Shown here in pieces: positions 17,235 through 25,100 of a stretch of DNA of 64,000 bases. The notes under the pieces were generated by a model that was not told the DNA's origin, made no database searches, and saw only the letters and a list, made by a program, of their open reading frames with translations. The stretch comes from Streptomyces sp. AC1-42W (lineage in GTDB: Bacteria > Actinomycetota > Actinomycetes > Streptomycetales > Streptomycetaceae): NCBI RefSeq assembly GCF_003248355.1, contig NZ_QKWY01000002.1:682001-746000 (forward strand), in the 5' to 3' direction. Position numbers and translations under genes: made by a program. Every line of letters starts with the position of its first letter. The first letter of the stretch is position 1.

Positions 17235-18532
17235 CCCGCCCGTGCCCGGCCTGCGGCGCCGCGAACGCGGAGGACGAGGACTTCTGCGGAAGCTGCGGTA
17301 CGTATCTGGGCTGGTCGTCCCGACCGGGAGGCGGGGGACCGCGGACGACCCGAACCCCGGACCCGGAACCGGCACCGGAACCGCCGGCGCCCGCCGTACC
17401 GGAGGGGGAGCGGCGTAGGGCCCCGGAACCGGCGGCCCCGGCCCCGGAACCGTCGGTACCGGAACCGGAGCCGGAGCCGGAAGCCAGGCCGGAGCGGCGG
17501 CCGGAGCCGAGCCCCCGCCCCGAGCGGCGTACGCCGCGAACCCCGGCACCGCGCCCGGCCCCGACACCGGCGCCTGCGCCGGAGCCCTCCCCGGCACCGC
17601 GGCCGGAGGCACGCCCCGCGCCGCCGCAGAGCCCCGCGCCGACCCCGACCCCAGCGCCGCCCCCGGAGCCGCCGCGCCCCGCGCCCGCCCCGGTACGGCC
17701 GGCGCGGCCGGAACCGCCGCGCCGGGAGCCGGCGCGCCCGGAGCCGGAGGAGGAGCCGATCGGGGCCGTGCGCCCCGGCGTACCGGTCGCCGCGCGCCCC
17801 ACCGTGCGTACGGTGGCGGCCGAGGAGGAGGCGGACGGTGAGCCCTGCCCGTCGTGCGGGACGAAGAACCGGCCGGGCCGCACGTTCTGCCGGAACTGCG
17901 CCGAGCCGCTCAAGCCACGGGCGCAGGCGGCCGCGTTGCCGTGGTGGCGGACCCGCTGGCCGTTCAACCGCAGGGTGCGGGCGGGCTCGGGCCGGCTGCT
18001 GCGGGGCACCCTGATCGCGCTGGTGGTCGCGGGGCTCCTGGTGGGGGGCTTCCTGCTGTTCCCGGCCGGGCGCTACGTCGTGGAGGACGTACGCGACAAG
18101 CTCGGCGGCACGGGCGAGGTGAGCCCCGCCCACGTCACCGCGAGCGCGTCGGCCGCGGGCCACCCCGCGAAGGAGGCGGTGGACACCCTGACGAACACGT
18201 ACTGGGGCGCGCCCAAGGTCGGCGACGCGCTGACGGCGGAGTTCGAGAACCCGTTCCGCCTGGTCGGCGTCACGGTCTACACGGGCATCTCGAAGAAGCC
18301 GGAGAACTTCCGAAAGGGAGCCCGCCCGACGAGCGCGAACCTGCTCATCAAGACGAAGGACGGAAAGACCCACGAAAAGAAGATGCCCCTGGCCGACAAA
18401 CCAGGCGAACAAACCCTGCGCATGGGCATCAGCAACGTCATATCCATCACCTTCGTGATACGCGAGGCCACAGGCCAACAAGACGGCCACCCGATAGCCC
18501 TGGGCGAAATCGAGTACTACAAACGAACGTGA
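17231..18532 (+). CDS. cisA: CisA-like double zinc-ribbon, single-pass membrane protein of the CIS cluster
   Basis: A protein of 433 aa overlapping the previous stop by ATGA. Zinc ribbon 1 uses Cys 5, 8, 19 and 22. A Pro/Glu/Arg-rich disordered linker runs from 30 to 200. Zinc ribbon 2 uses Cys 206, 209, 220 and 223. A transmembrane helix lies at about 261-280. Residues 295-433 are an extracytoplasmic domain with a discoidin/F5-8-like outline (ASAAGHPAKEAVDTLTNTYWG; FENPFRLVGVTVYTGIS; LGEIEYYKRT). From memory, Streptomyces CisA is a CIS-cluster membrane protein needed to dock the particle at the membrane; the architecture and position fit. The last 150 bp recur at 35368-35517, so the present 3' end was probably brought in by an insertion. 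Confidence 0.75.
   Translation: MTRPCPACGAANAEDEDFCGSCGTYLGWSSRPGGGGPRTTRTPDPEPAPEPPAPAVPEGERRRAPEPAAPAPEPSVPEPEPEPEARPERRPEPSPRPERRTPRTPAPRPAPTPAPAPEPSPAPRPEARPAPPQSPAPTPTPAPPPEPPRPAPAPVRPARPEPPRREPARPEPEEEPIGAVRPGVPVAARPTVRTVAAEEEADGEPCPSCGTKNRPGRTFCRNCAEPLKPRAQAAALPWWRTRWPFNRRVRAGSGRLLRGTLIALVVAGLLVGGFLLFPAGRYVVEDVRDKLGGTGEVSPAHVTASASAAGHPAKEAVDTLTNTYWGAPKVGDALTAEFENPFRLVGVTVYTGISKKPENFRKGARPTSANLLIKTKDGKTHEKKMPLADKPGEQTLRMGISNVISITFVIREATGQQDGHPIALGEIEYYKRT
18383..18532 (+). repeat. Direct repeat, copy 1: 3' end of the cisA-like gene
   Basis: These last 50 codons align without gaps to 35368-35517. I count about 14 differences in 150, most of them silent. The two copies bracket about 17 kb of mobile-element debris and toxin genes. 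Confidence 0.85.
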
Positions 18533-18699
18533 GACCCCGCCCCCAAGACCGTCCCCGACACCGTCCACACCCCACGTCTTCGTCACCCTCACGCCCCTCC
18601 TTCGGGCCCATCGCAACCGCCCCGACACCCAGCCCTGCCGCCGCGGAACCCTCCACGAACCACGGACTCCGTGCTCGGTACGCCGCTGAACCCGGCGAC

Positions 18700-19140
18700 G
18701 TACGACTAGGCGGGGCGCGGTCCTCGTCAACGCCCACGCCGGGGCCTTGTGGGACCGCTTCACCACCTACCTGCACCGCCAACTCGCCGCCCGGCTCCGT
18801 TTCACCCGCAAGGCCGCTCGCACAGTTCTGCGGGTGTCCTTCGCCAAGGTTGCCGAGCATCAGAAGCGCGGCCGGGGCAACTTCCACGCCGTGATCCTGC
18901 TCGACGGCCCCGACGGCAGCACCCAGCCTCCTACGCCACCGTCGGCGTGCTCACCGAAGCCATCCGGGCTGCCGCACCCCGCGCCTGTCACTCAGTCGTC
19001 TCAGACGCGGTCGGGGAGCGCGAACTCGTCTGGGGCCAACAGTTCGATGTACGCGAGATCGCCGCCTACGGCACCGACGCCGAACTGACCGACCAGGCAG
19101 TCGCCGCGTACGTGGCGTAGTGCGCCACCAAGTCTGCCGA
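18700..19140 (+). pseudogene. Remnant of pSAM2-type (RepSA-like) replication initiator
   Basis: Translated pieces match the RepSA family of actinomycete integrative elements: AVLVNAHAGALWDRFTTYL and LRVSFAKVAEHQKRGRGNFHAV in one frame (to about 18920), then ATVGVLTEAIRAAAPRA and REIAAYGTDAELTDQAVAAYVA in the next. There is a frameshift near 18920, the start is missing, an in-frame stop lies near 18704, and the protein ends at a TAG just after AAYVA, so the C-terminal half is gone. It is the replication gene of a dead AICE whose integrase remnant lies beyond the IS at 19158. Confidence 0.75.
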
Positions 19141-19157
19141 CGCCTCCGGCACTCTAG

Positions 19158-20817
19158 CCTCGGGCTTTCATGAGGTGGGCTGTCCGAAGCGTGATCGAAA
19201 ACGTGAGAAGTGCTCCTGACCTGCAACGATGGGACTTGTCGAAGGTCCAGATCGTGCCGTGGAAAGAAGCACTTCTCAGGTGAAGAAGCGTATCGGGTCG
19301 TACCCGCGTATCCGCATCGAGGGCGGCGGCCGGGCGGTGGTCTCCCAGGCCGGGGGCGTGCTGCTGGTCGAGACGGTCCGCAAGGCCGGGCTGGACACCG
19401 CGATATCCGCGGCGCTGGCGCCGTGGCGGAAGGCTCGGGCGGTGCACGACCCGGGCAAGATCCTGCTGGACGTGGCCCTCGCGGTCGCGCTGGGCGGCGA
19501 CTGCCTGGCCGATGCCGGGATGCTGCGGGCCGAGCCGGCCGTGTTCGGCCCGGTGGCCTCCGACCCGACCGTCTCCCGCCTCGTCGACACCCTGGCCGAG
19601 TCCGGCCCGAAGGCTCTGAACGCGATCCGGTCCGCGCGGGCCGAAGTACGCGAACGAATATGGAAGTTGGCGGGATCCTCGTCGCCGGACGCCTCCGGGC
19701 AGGTGATCGTCGACCTGGACGGGGTGCTGGTACTGGCCCACTCCGACAAGCAGGACGCGGCCGCGACCTGGAAGAAGACCTTCGGACATCACCCGCTGGT
19801 GGGCTTCGTCGACCACGGAAGCGGCGGCACCGGCGAGCCGGTGGCCGCGCTGCTGCGGCCCGGGAACGCGGGCAGCAACACCGCCGCCGACCACATCACC
19901 ACGGCCCGACTCGCCCTGGCCCAACTGCCGAACAAGTACCGGCGCGGACGCCAGACGCTCATTCGTACCGACTCCGGCGGTGGCACCCACGAGTTCGTCG
20001 CCTGGCTCGCCCAGCGGGGCAGGTGGCTGTCGTACTCGGTCGGCATGACCATCACCGACGCCATCCACCAGGCCGTCCTCAAGATCCCGCCCGCCGCCTG
20101 GACAGTGGCCGTCGAACCGGAAGGTGAGATCCGTGACGGCGCCTGGGTCGCCGAACTCGACGGTGACGTCCTCAAGGGCTGGCCGCAGGGGATGCGGCTG
20201 ATCGTCCGCAAGGAACGCCCGCACCCCGGCGCCCAGTTGCGCCTCACCGATGCCGACGGACTGCGGCTCACGGCGTTCGCGACCAACACCACCGGCGTTC
20301 CGATCGCCGCACTCGAACTCCGGCACCGCCAACGCGCGAGAGCCGAGGACCGCATCCGAAACGCCCGCGCCACCGGCCTGCGCAACCTGCCACTCCACGA
20401 CGCCGCACAGAACCAGATCTGGCTGGAGATCGTCCAAATCGCCCTCGACCTGCTGGCCTGGATGCCCATGCTCGCCCTCACCGGGCAAACCCGCAGGTGG
20501 GAGCCCCGGCGGCTGAGGCTCCGACTGTTTTCCGCCGCCGCTCAGCTCGTCACCACCGCCCGCCGCCGACACCTGAGATTCGCAGGCCACTGGCCCTGGA
20601 CCGACCTGATCACCGACGCCATCGCCCGACTCGAAGCTCTCCCGAACCCCGGCTGACCAGCACGTCCCCGCCCCTGCGAGCAGCACCACCCCGACCGGAG
20701 CCGTGGAACCCGGCGCCCACCCGACGCGACAGCCGGGCCATCAGCCTGCCCGCCACCCGCCCGAACAGCCGAAACGGCCCGCCGGAGGAACCGACGGACC
20801 GTCACGAAAGATCGAGG
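19158..20817 (+). mobile_element. Complete IS1380-family insertion sequence
   Basis: The element is 1660 bp, flanked by a 4-bp duplication CTAG (19154-19157 and 20818-20821). The ends are imperfect inverted repeats: CCTCGGGCTTTCATGA on the left against CCTCGATCTTTCGTGA (reverse complement) on the right. The four-base target and CCT-type ends suit IS1380. It separates the rep remnant from the xis/int remnant of the same dead element, so it landed after or during its decay. Confidence 0.85.
19229..20656 (+). CDS. IS1380-family transposase
   Basis: A protein of 475 aa in this frame, with family-like full length and no frameshift. The DDE catalytic region is visible: VDLDGVLVLAHSDK, then LIRTDSGGGTHEFVAW, with the C-terminal helical part LPLHDAAQNQIWLEIVQIALDLLAWMPML. 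An internal start (VKKRIGSYPRIRIEGGGRAVV, near 19280) may be the real one, because family proteins often begin close to that motif. Relatives of this element survive as remnants at 47517 and 38625. Confidence 0.9.
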   Translation: MGLVEGPDRAVERSTSQVKKRIGSYPRIRIEGGGRAVVSQAGGVLLVETVRKAGLDTAISAALAPWRKARAVHDPGKILLDVALAVALGGDCLADAGMLRAEPAVFGPVASDPTVSRLVDTLAESGPKALNAIRSARAEVRERIWKLAGSSSPDASGQVIVDLDGVLVLAHSDKQDAAATWKKTFGHHPLVGFVDHGSGGTGEPVAALLRPGNAGSNTAADHITTARLALAQLPNKYRRGRQTLIRTDSGGGTHEFVAWLAQRGRWLSYSVGMTITDAIHQAVLKIPPAAWTVAVEPEGEIRDGAWVAELDGDVLKGWPQGMRLIVRKERPHPGAQLRLTDADGLRLTAFATNTTGVPIAALELRHRQRARAEDRIRNARATGLRNLPLHDAAQNQIWLEIVQIALDLLAWMPMLALTGQTRRWEPRRLRLRLFSAAAQLVTTARRRHLRFAGHWPWTDLITDAIARLEALPNPG

Positions 20818-20821
20818 CTAG

Positions 20822-21720
20822 GTCGCTCCGCCGTCTACGACCTGCTCCGCACCGGCGCACTCCGCCCCCGCCGCTTCGAACCCCTCACCGCTGACGAAGC
20901 GCGCAACTTCCTGACCGCCACCAGCGGTCACCGGTTGCAGACGTTGTTCGAACTTGCCCTGTACACCGGGCTCCGCAAAGGCGAAATCCTCGGCCTGCGC
21001 TGGAGAACCTAAGGGCTGTCCCGTAATCCCCGGCGGGCGCACGACGACAGCTACGGCACCTCGCTGCGTTGTCGGAACGTCCGAATACGTCCAGTATGCG
21101 AACGCCCCTCCGCCTTGCGATGCACCGCATCTGACGCCGCGCGCTGATCCACCGGGGATTACGGGACAGCCCTTAGACTTTGCCTGCGGAACCGCCAGCA
21201 TCCGACGCACCCTCCAACGCACCAACTCCAGCGGCCTGACCCTTCTCCCGACCAAAGCCCAGAGCTCTGAACGACGCATCGCCCTACCGACACCGTGCCT
21301 ACACTCTCTCGAACAGCACCGAGGCCGGCAGCGCAAGGAACGCGAGACGGCGGGGACGGGCTGGAAAGACAGTGGCTACGTCTTCACCCGTCCCTGCGGC
21401 ACCCCGATCGAAGGGCCCGCCTCACCCGGCACTTCAACATCCTGCTCCGCCGGGCCAGATTTCGCCGCATCCGGTTCCACGACCTCCGCCACTCGACCGC
21501 GACCCTCCTCCTGGAGCAAGGAGTGAAACTCGTCGTTATCAAGGAGCTGTTGGGTCACGGCCACATCAGTGTCACCGCCACCGTGTAGGCCCACGTCCGA
21601 CTCCGCCTCCAACGCGACGCCATCGACCTCCTTGGACACGCTCTCCGCAACCCCGCCGAGATCACTGGCAAGCCCGATGACGGCGACGAACCACCCTTCA
21701 CCGGAGCCGCCGTCCGCTGA
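20822..21720 (+). pseudogene. Dead xis-int remnant of an AICE: tyrosine recombinase split by MITE and frameshifts
   Basis: The first codons (GRSAVYDLLRTGAL) are an excisionase-type helix-turn-helix fused directly to integrase sequence (FEPLTADEARNFL), so a deletion joined xis to int. The catalytic domain follows: ELALYTGLRKGEILGLRW, then a MITE at 21010-21175, then ASIRRTLQRTNSSGLTLLPTK, a frameshift near 21410, and FRRIRFHDLRHSTATLLLEQG with LLGHGHIS. The active-site R, HxxR and GH motifs are visible but in different frames. A TAG replaces the Tyr codon after TATV, the position of the catalytic tyrosine, and a one-base loss precedes NLDFACGTAS. It is non-functional. Confidence 0.82.
21010..21175. 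mobile_element. MITE-like element inside the integrase remnant
   Basis: The element is about 164 bp, with near-terminal inverted repeats of 24 bases: AAGGGCTGTCCCGTAATCCC... at the left end and its exact complement at the right end (21152-21175). It is bounded by a TA duplication. There is no coding capacity. The GGGCTGTCCCGTAA end is typical of Streptomyces small elements mobilised in trans by TA-targeting transposases. Confidence 0.85.
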
Positions 21721-21751
21721 CGCTGCCATCAATTACTGCCGTCAGACCACG

Positions 21752-21787
21752 CTGAAGCCCTGCCAGATGAAACTGGCAGGGCTTCAG
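21752..21787 (+). terminator. Strong hairpin after the integrase remnant
   Basis: A perfect 15-bp stem (CTGAAGCCCTGCCAG and its complement) surrounds a 6-base loop, 32 bp after the integrase stop. It probably ended the int transcript and may also shield the convergent immunity gene at 21887. Confidence 0.75.
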
Positions 21788-21886
21788 ATCTGCATCCGTG
21801 GATTCCTCCAGGTGCTGCTGACTGTGCGTTCTCGCCGGAAATGTCGAAACGCATCCACAGCGGCCCTCTTCCCTTACGGGAGAGAA

Positions 21887-22156
21887 TTAGAGTGTATCGA
21901 TTTCATTCCCCTTTGAGTCAATGATCGCGTAGTCGCCGGGATAGGGGACCCAAACCCCAATCCCGTTGGGCCACGAGACAATCTCAAGCGAGGCCACGTT
22001 CGAGATTGCGGTCCGGAGAAATACGGCCTCGCCGTCGCTCAGGGAGAAGGTGGTTCCTACCGGTTCGAAGCACACCTCGACGCTTTCCCCCCGCGCCGCC
22101 GCAAATTTCAGGTCTACGACCTTTCCTCCCTCGTTCACCTGGCTATCTCCAAGCAT
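21887..22156 (-). CDS. Candidate immunity protein for the RHS-Hint toxin
   Basis: A protein of 89 aa whose start lies 14 bp inside the 3' end of the toxin gene. Sequence landmarks are FEPVGTTFSLSDGEAVFLRT and VSWPNGIGVWVPYPGDYAIID. No membrane segment or signal peptide is seen, so it acts in the cytosol. The small size, acidic nature, coupling to the toxin's variable C-terminus and much lower G+C than the backbone are the usual signs of an immunity gene. I do not recognise a named immunity family. The pairing is inferred from position. Confidence 0.65.
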   Translation of the reverse strand: MLGDSQVNEGGKVVDLKFAAARGESVEVCFEPVGTTFSLSDGEAVFLRTAISNVASLEIVSWPNGIGVWVPYPGDYAIIDSKGNEIDTL

Positions 22157-25100
22157 CGATAATCTCCTGAGTCAGTGTCACGCGCGCCGGTGCGGTCTTG
22201 CCGCCCTTTCCTGCGAGCGCTGCACTCTGGTAGAAGTCCTGCAATTTCTCCGCGTCACCCCTACTTGCCAACCCTCGCAATTCAGTCGGAGAGCGTGTCC
22301 CTATAAGGTGAGAGGGATCTCCGGAACCCCAGACGCGCCCGCCCACTTCCTGTAGAGTGCCACCTTCAAGTTTCGGGACGCCGACCCTGCCGCCCGGATT
22401 GGCGAGATCGGTGGCATTCCCCCTGGAGTCGACCGAGAAACGAGGGTCACAGTTGCTGTTGTGAACGAGTACCGGAGTCTGACCAGCGAGTACGTAGTAC
22501 GTGTGCAGACCCTCGACGGTCAGGTTGTAGGTGCGTACCGAGTCCTCGTAGTGCCTAGAGTGTACGACCTCGACGGTGCGACCGTCCGGTGTGCGCAAAG
22601 CAGCACCGGGCCTAAGGCTGCCGGCCTCGATCCACTTCTTCTCAGCAGCAGACCAGAAAGGATGCTCACTCGTGGCCACAAGGCGCTCTTCACCTGCGCC
22701 CGTCGCGATCGTCAACTCAGTGAACTTTTTGTCACTTTCCGTGACAATTGTTGCGGTGACTTCACTCGCGACAGTTTTGCCCGTTTCTGGATCAGTAGCA
22801 AGAACCTTATCGCCGAGTTTGACATCTTCTATGGGCTTCGCGGTGCCGTCACCCATGCGAACACCCGTTCCGGCCGGGAAGCAGCGGCATCCAGCGAGCG
22901 TCCTATTAAGCTCTGTCCCCTTCAGTGGCCCAACCTTGGGTCCACTCCCTTCATACAATCCAGCTTTCGCCCCGAAGGCCATGTCGACAGCCCAGGTGTA
23001 ATCCACCATAGCCTTCGAGCAAATGCCCACATAGAAGCAAATGTTCACGGCAGTCGCGATAACGTCTTCGACGTCATCGCCATACTTCTTCCAATTCTTC
23101 TGCATTTCGACGCGATATCTCGTCATCCAGGCCTCGTACTGCTCTGGAGTGGATCGCGCCTCGACGGCCCGGTAAATGAGAAGACGCGTCGCCCGTGCTT
23201 CGTTGCGGGTAGCGGTGGGGTAGCCCACTTCGAAAGGATCGACACTTCCCTGATCGCAGGTGTAGTAGCAGCCGTTCGTCCCGGTACCCCCAGGCGCCTT
23301 GCCGGCGCCCTTGCGCTGTTTCCCTGTGCGCCGCTCACTGTGGCCGGTACCGTCGTCCAGGTACAGGCCAGTGGGATCGGAGAACGTAGCGGGGTTGTTG
23401 TTGCTGTAGGTGTAGCCGTTCATCTGTTGGGGGTCGGTGAGGTCGAGGACCGGGTCGACGGAGATGAAGCGGCCGAGGCCGGCGTCGTATTCGCGGGCGC
23501 CGAGGTGGGTGAGGCCGGTGGCCTTGGTGTCGTCGGTGCCGCCCACGAAGCCCTTGGTCCCGGGCCAGGCCGTGGGTGCAGTTCCGCGCTCTCCGCCGAA
23601 CGGGAGGGAGCGGCGCTGCGAGATGGCGAGGCTGGACGCCTGGATGGACAGTTCGCCGGTGCCGTGGTGGTCGGCGATCGTGAAGGCGAAGGTGCCGTCG
23701 TTGCTGCGGATGGCCATGTTGCCGCCGCCGAGGTCGAAGTACCGGGTGGCACGCGGCGTGGTGGTGCCGGTGGGGAGGGTCACTTCGGTATGACCCAGAT
23801 AGAGGGTGGTCTCGGTCGGGGTTCGGCCGATGAGGCGGTTGCCGGAGGCGTCGTAGAGGTAGCTGGTGGTCTCGCCGTTCTTGGCGACGCTTGCCAGGTG
23901 GCCTTCGGCGTCCCAGGTCAGTGACTGGCCGGGACGGCTGATCATGTTCCCGCTGGGGTCGTAGGTGTAGGTGTCAGTGGTGGACCCGGCAGGTTCAGTG
24001 GTGGTGCGGGAGCTCAGGCTGTGTGCTTGGGCCGTACCGGGTGTCGGGTAGGTGTAGGTGTCCTTGATGTCCTTGGCTGTGTCACCCGTGATGTCGTGCT
24101 GTGTCCGCGTCGTGCGGTTGCCGGATTTGTCGTAGGTGAAGCTGTGCCAGTACGGGGCGGGGCCTCCGACCTGGGATGCTGCTGGTGCGGCGGCGCAGGT
24201 TGTTGTGGGCTGTGCCCAGGCTTCGGTGAGTCGGCCGAGGTAGTCGTAGGTGTAGCACTGGTTGTCCGTACCGGTCCGGGACGTGTCCGAGATCGAGCGG
24301 ACGTTGTCGGCCTCGTCGTAGTGGTAGGTGGCGTACCGGTCGACTCCGGGCTGGTCCTGGCGGTCGACGCGGGAGGTGGCCAGGCGCTGGGTGCCCCACT
24401 CGTAGGTGTTGGTGACCTGGGTGATCTTGCCGCCCGAGGTCAGGCTCATCTGGTACTGGAGCGGCTTGCCGGTGAGGCTGTAGCTGACGCTGGAGGTCAT
24501 GCCCTCGCCGTAGACCGTGGCGGGGCGGAGCGTTGCGTTGTCGTAGGTGTAGTTGGCGGAACCGCCCGGCAGGGAGCCGGCCGCGGAGTAGCTCACGCCT
24601 CCGGTGAGGCCGGAGGGGAGGAAAGTGGTCACGGTCTGGTAGGTGCCCTGGAGGGCGCCCTCGGCGGCGGGGATGACGACCGCGGTCCGGACAGGACGGT
24701 AGAGCCTGTCGTAGGCGGTGATCTTGGAAGTGTATGCCTGGCCGTTCACGTACCGGGTGGATTCGGCGAGCTGCCCCTTGGCGCCCGTGACCGTGTCGTA
24801 GACCTGCTTGGTCCGCAGGGGTCCGGTGGCGGAGCCCTCACGCACCTCGGTCTGGCGGCCGAGGCCGTCGTACAGGTACGCCAGTCCGGGCACGTCGGTG
24901 CGCGATCCCTGGGTGAACGTGACCTGGCCGCGGTCGTCGTACGTGGTGGTGGTCGTGCCCTGGTCCGGGTCGGTCGAGGAGATCTTCCGGCCGAGCTGGT
25001 CGTAGGTGTACGTCCAGTGGTTCCCGGCGGGATCGGTGACCCTGTCCAGCTCGTTGCGCGGTGTGTAGTGGTACGTGGTGCTGTCGTAGGCCGCGTCGGC

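Noticed and set aside
18533..18699. Possible gene between cisA and the rep remnant
   Set aside because: Short frames only, no ribosome binding site; it looks like leftover element sequence.
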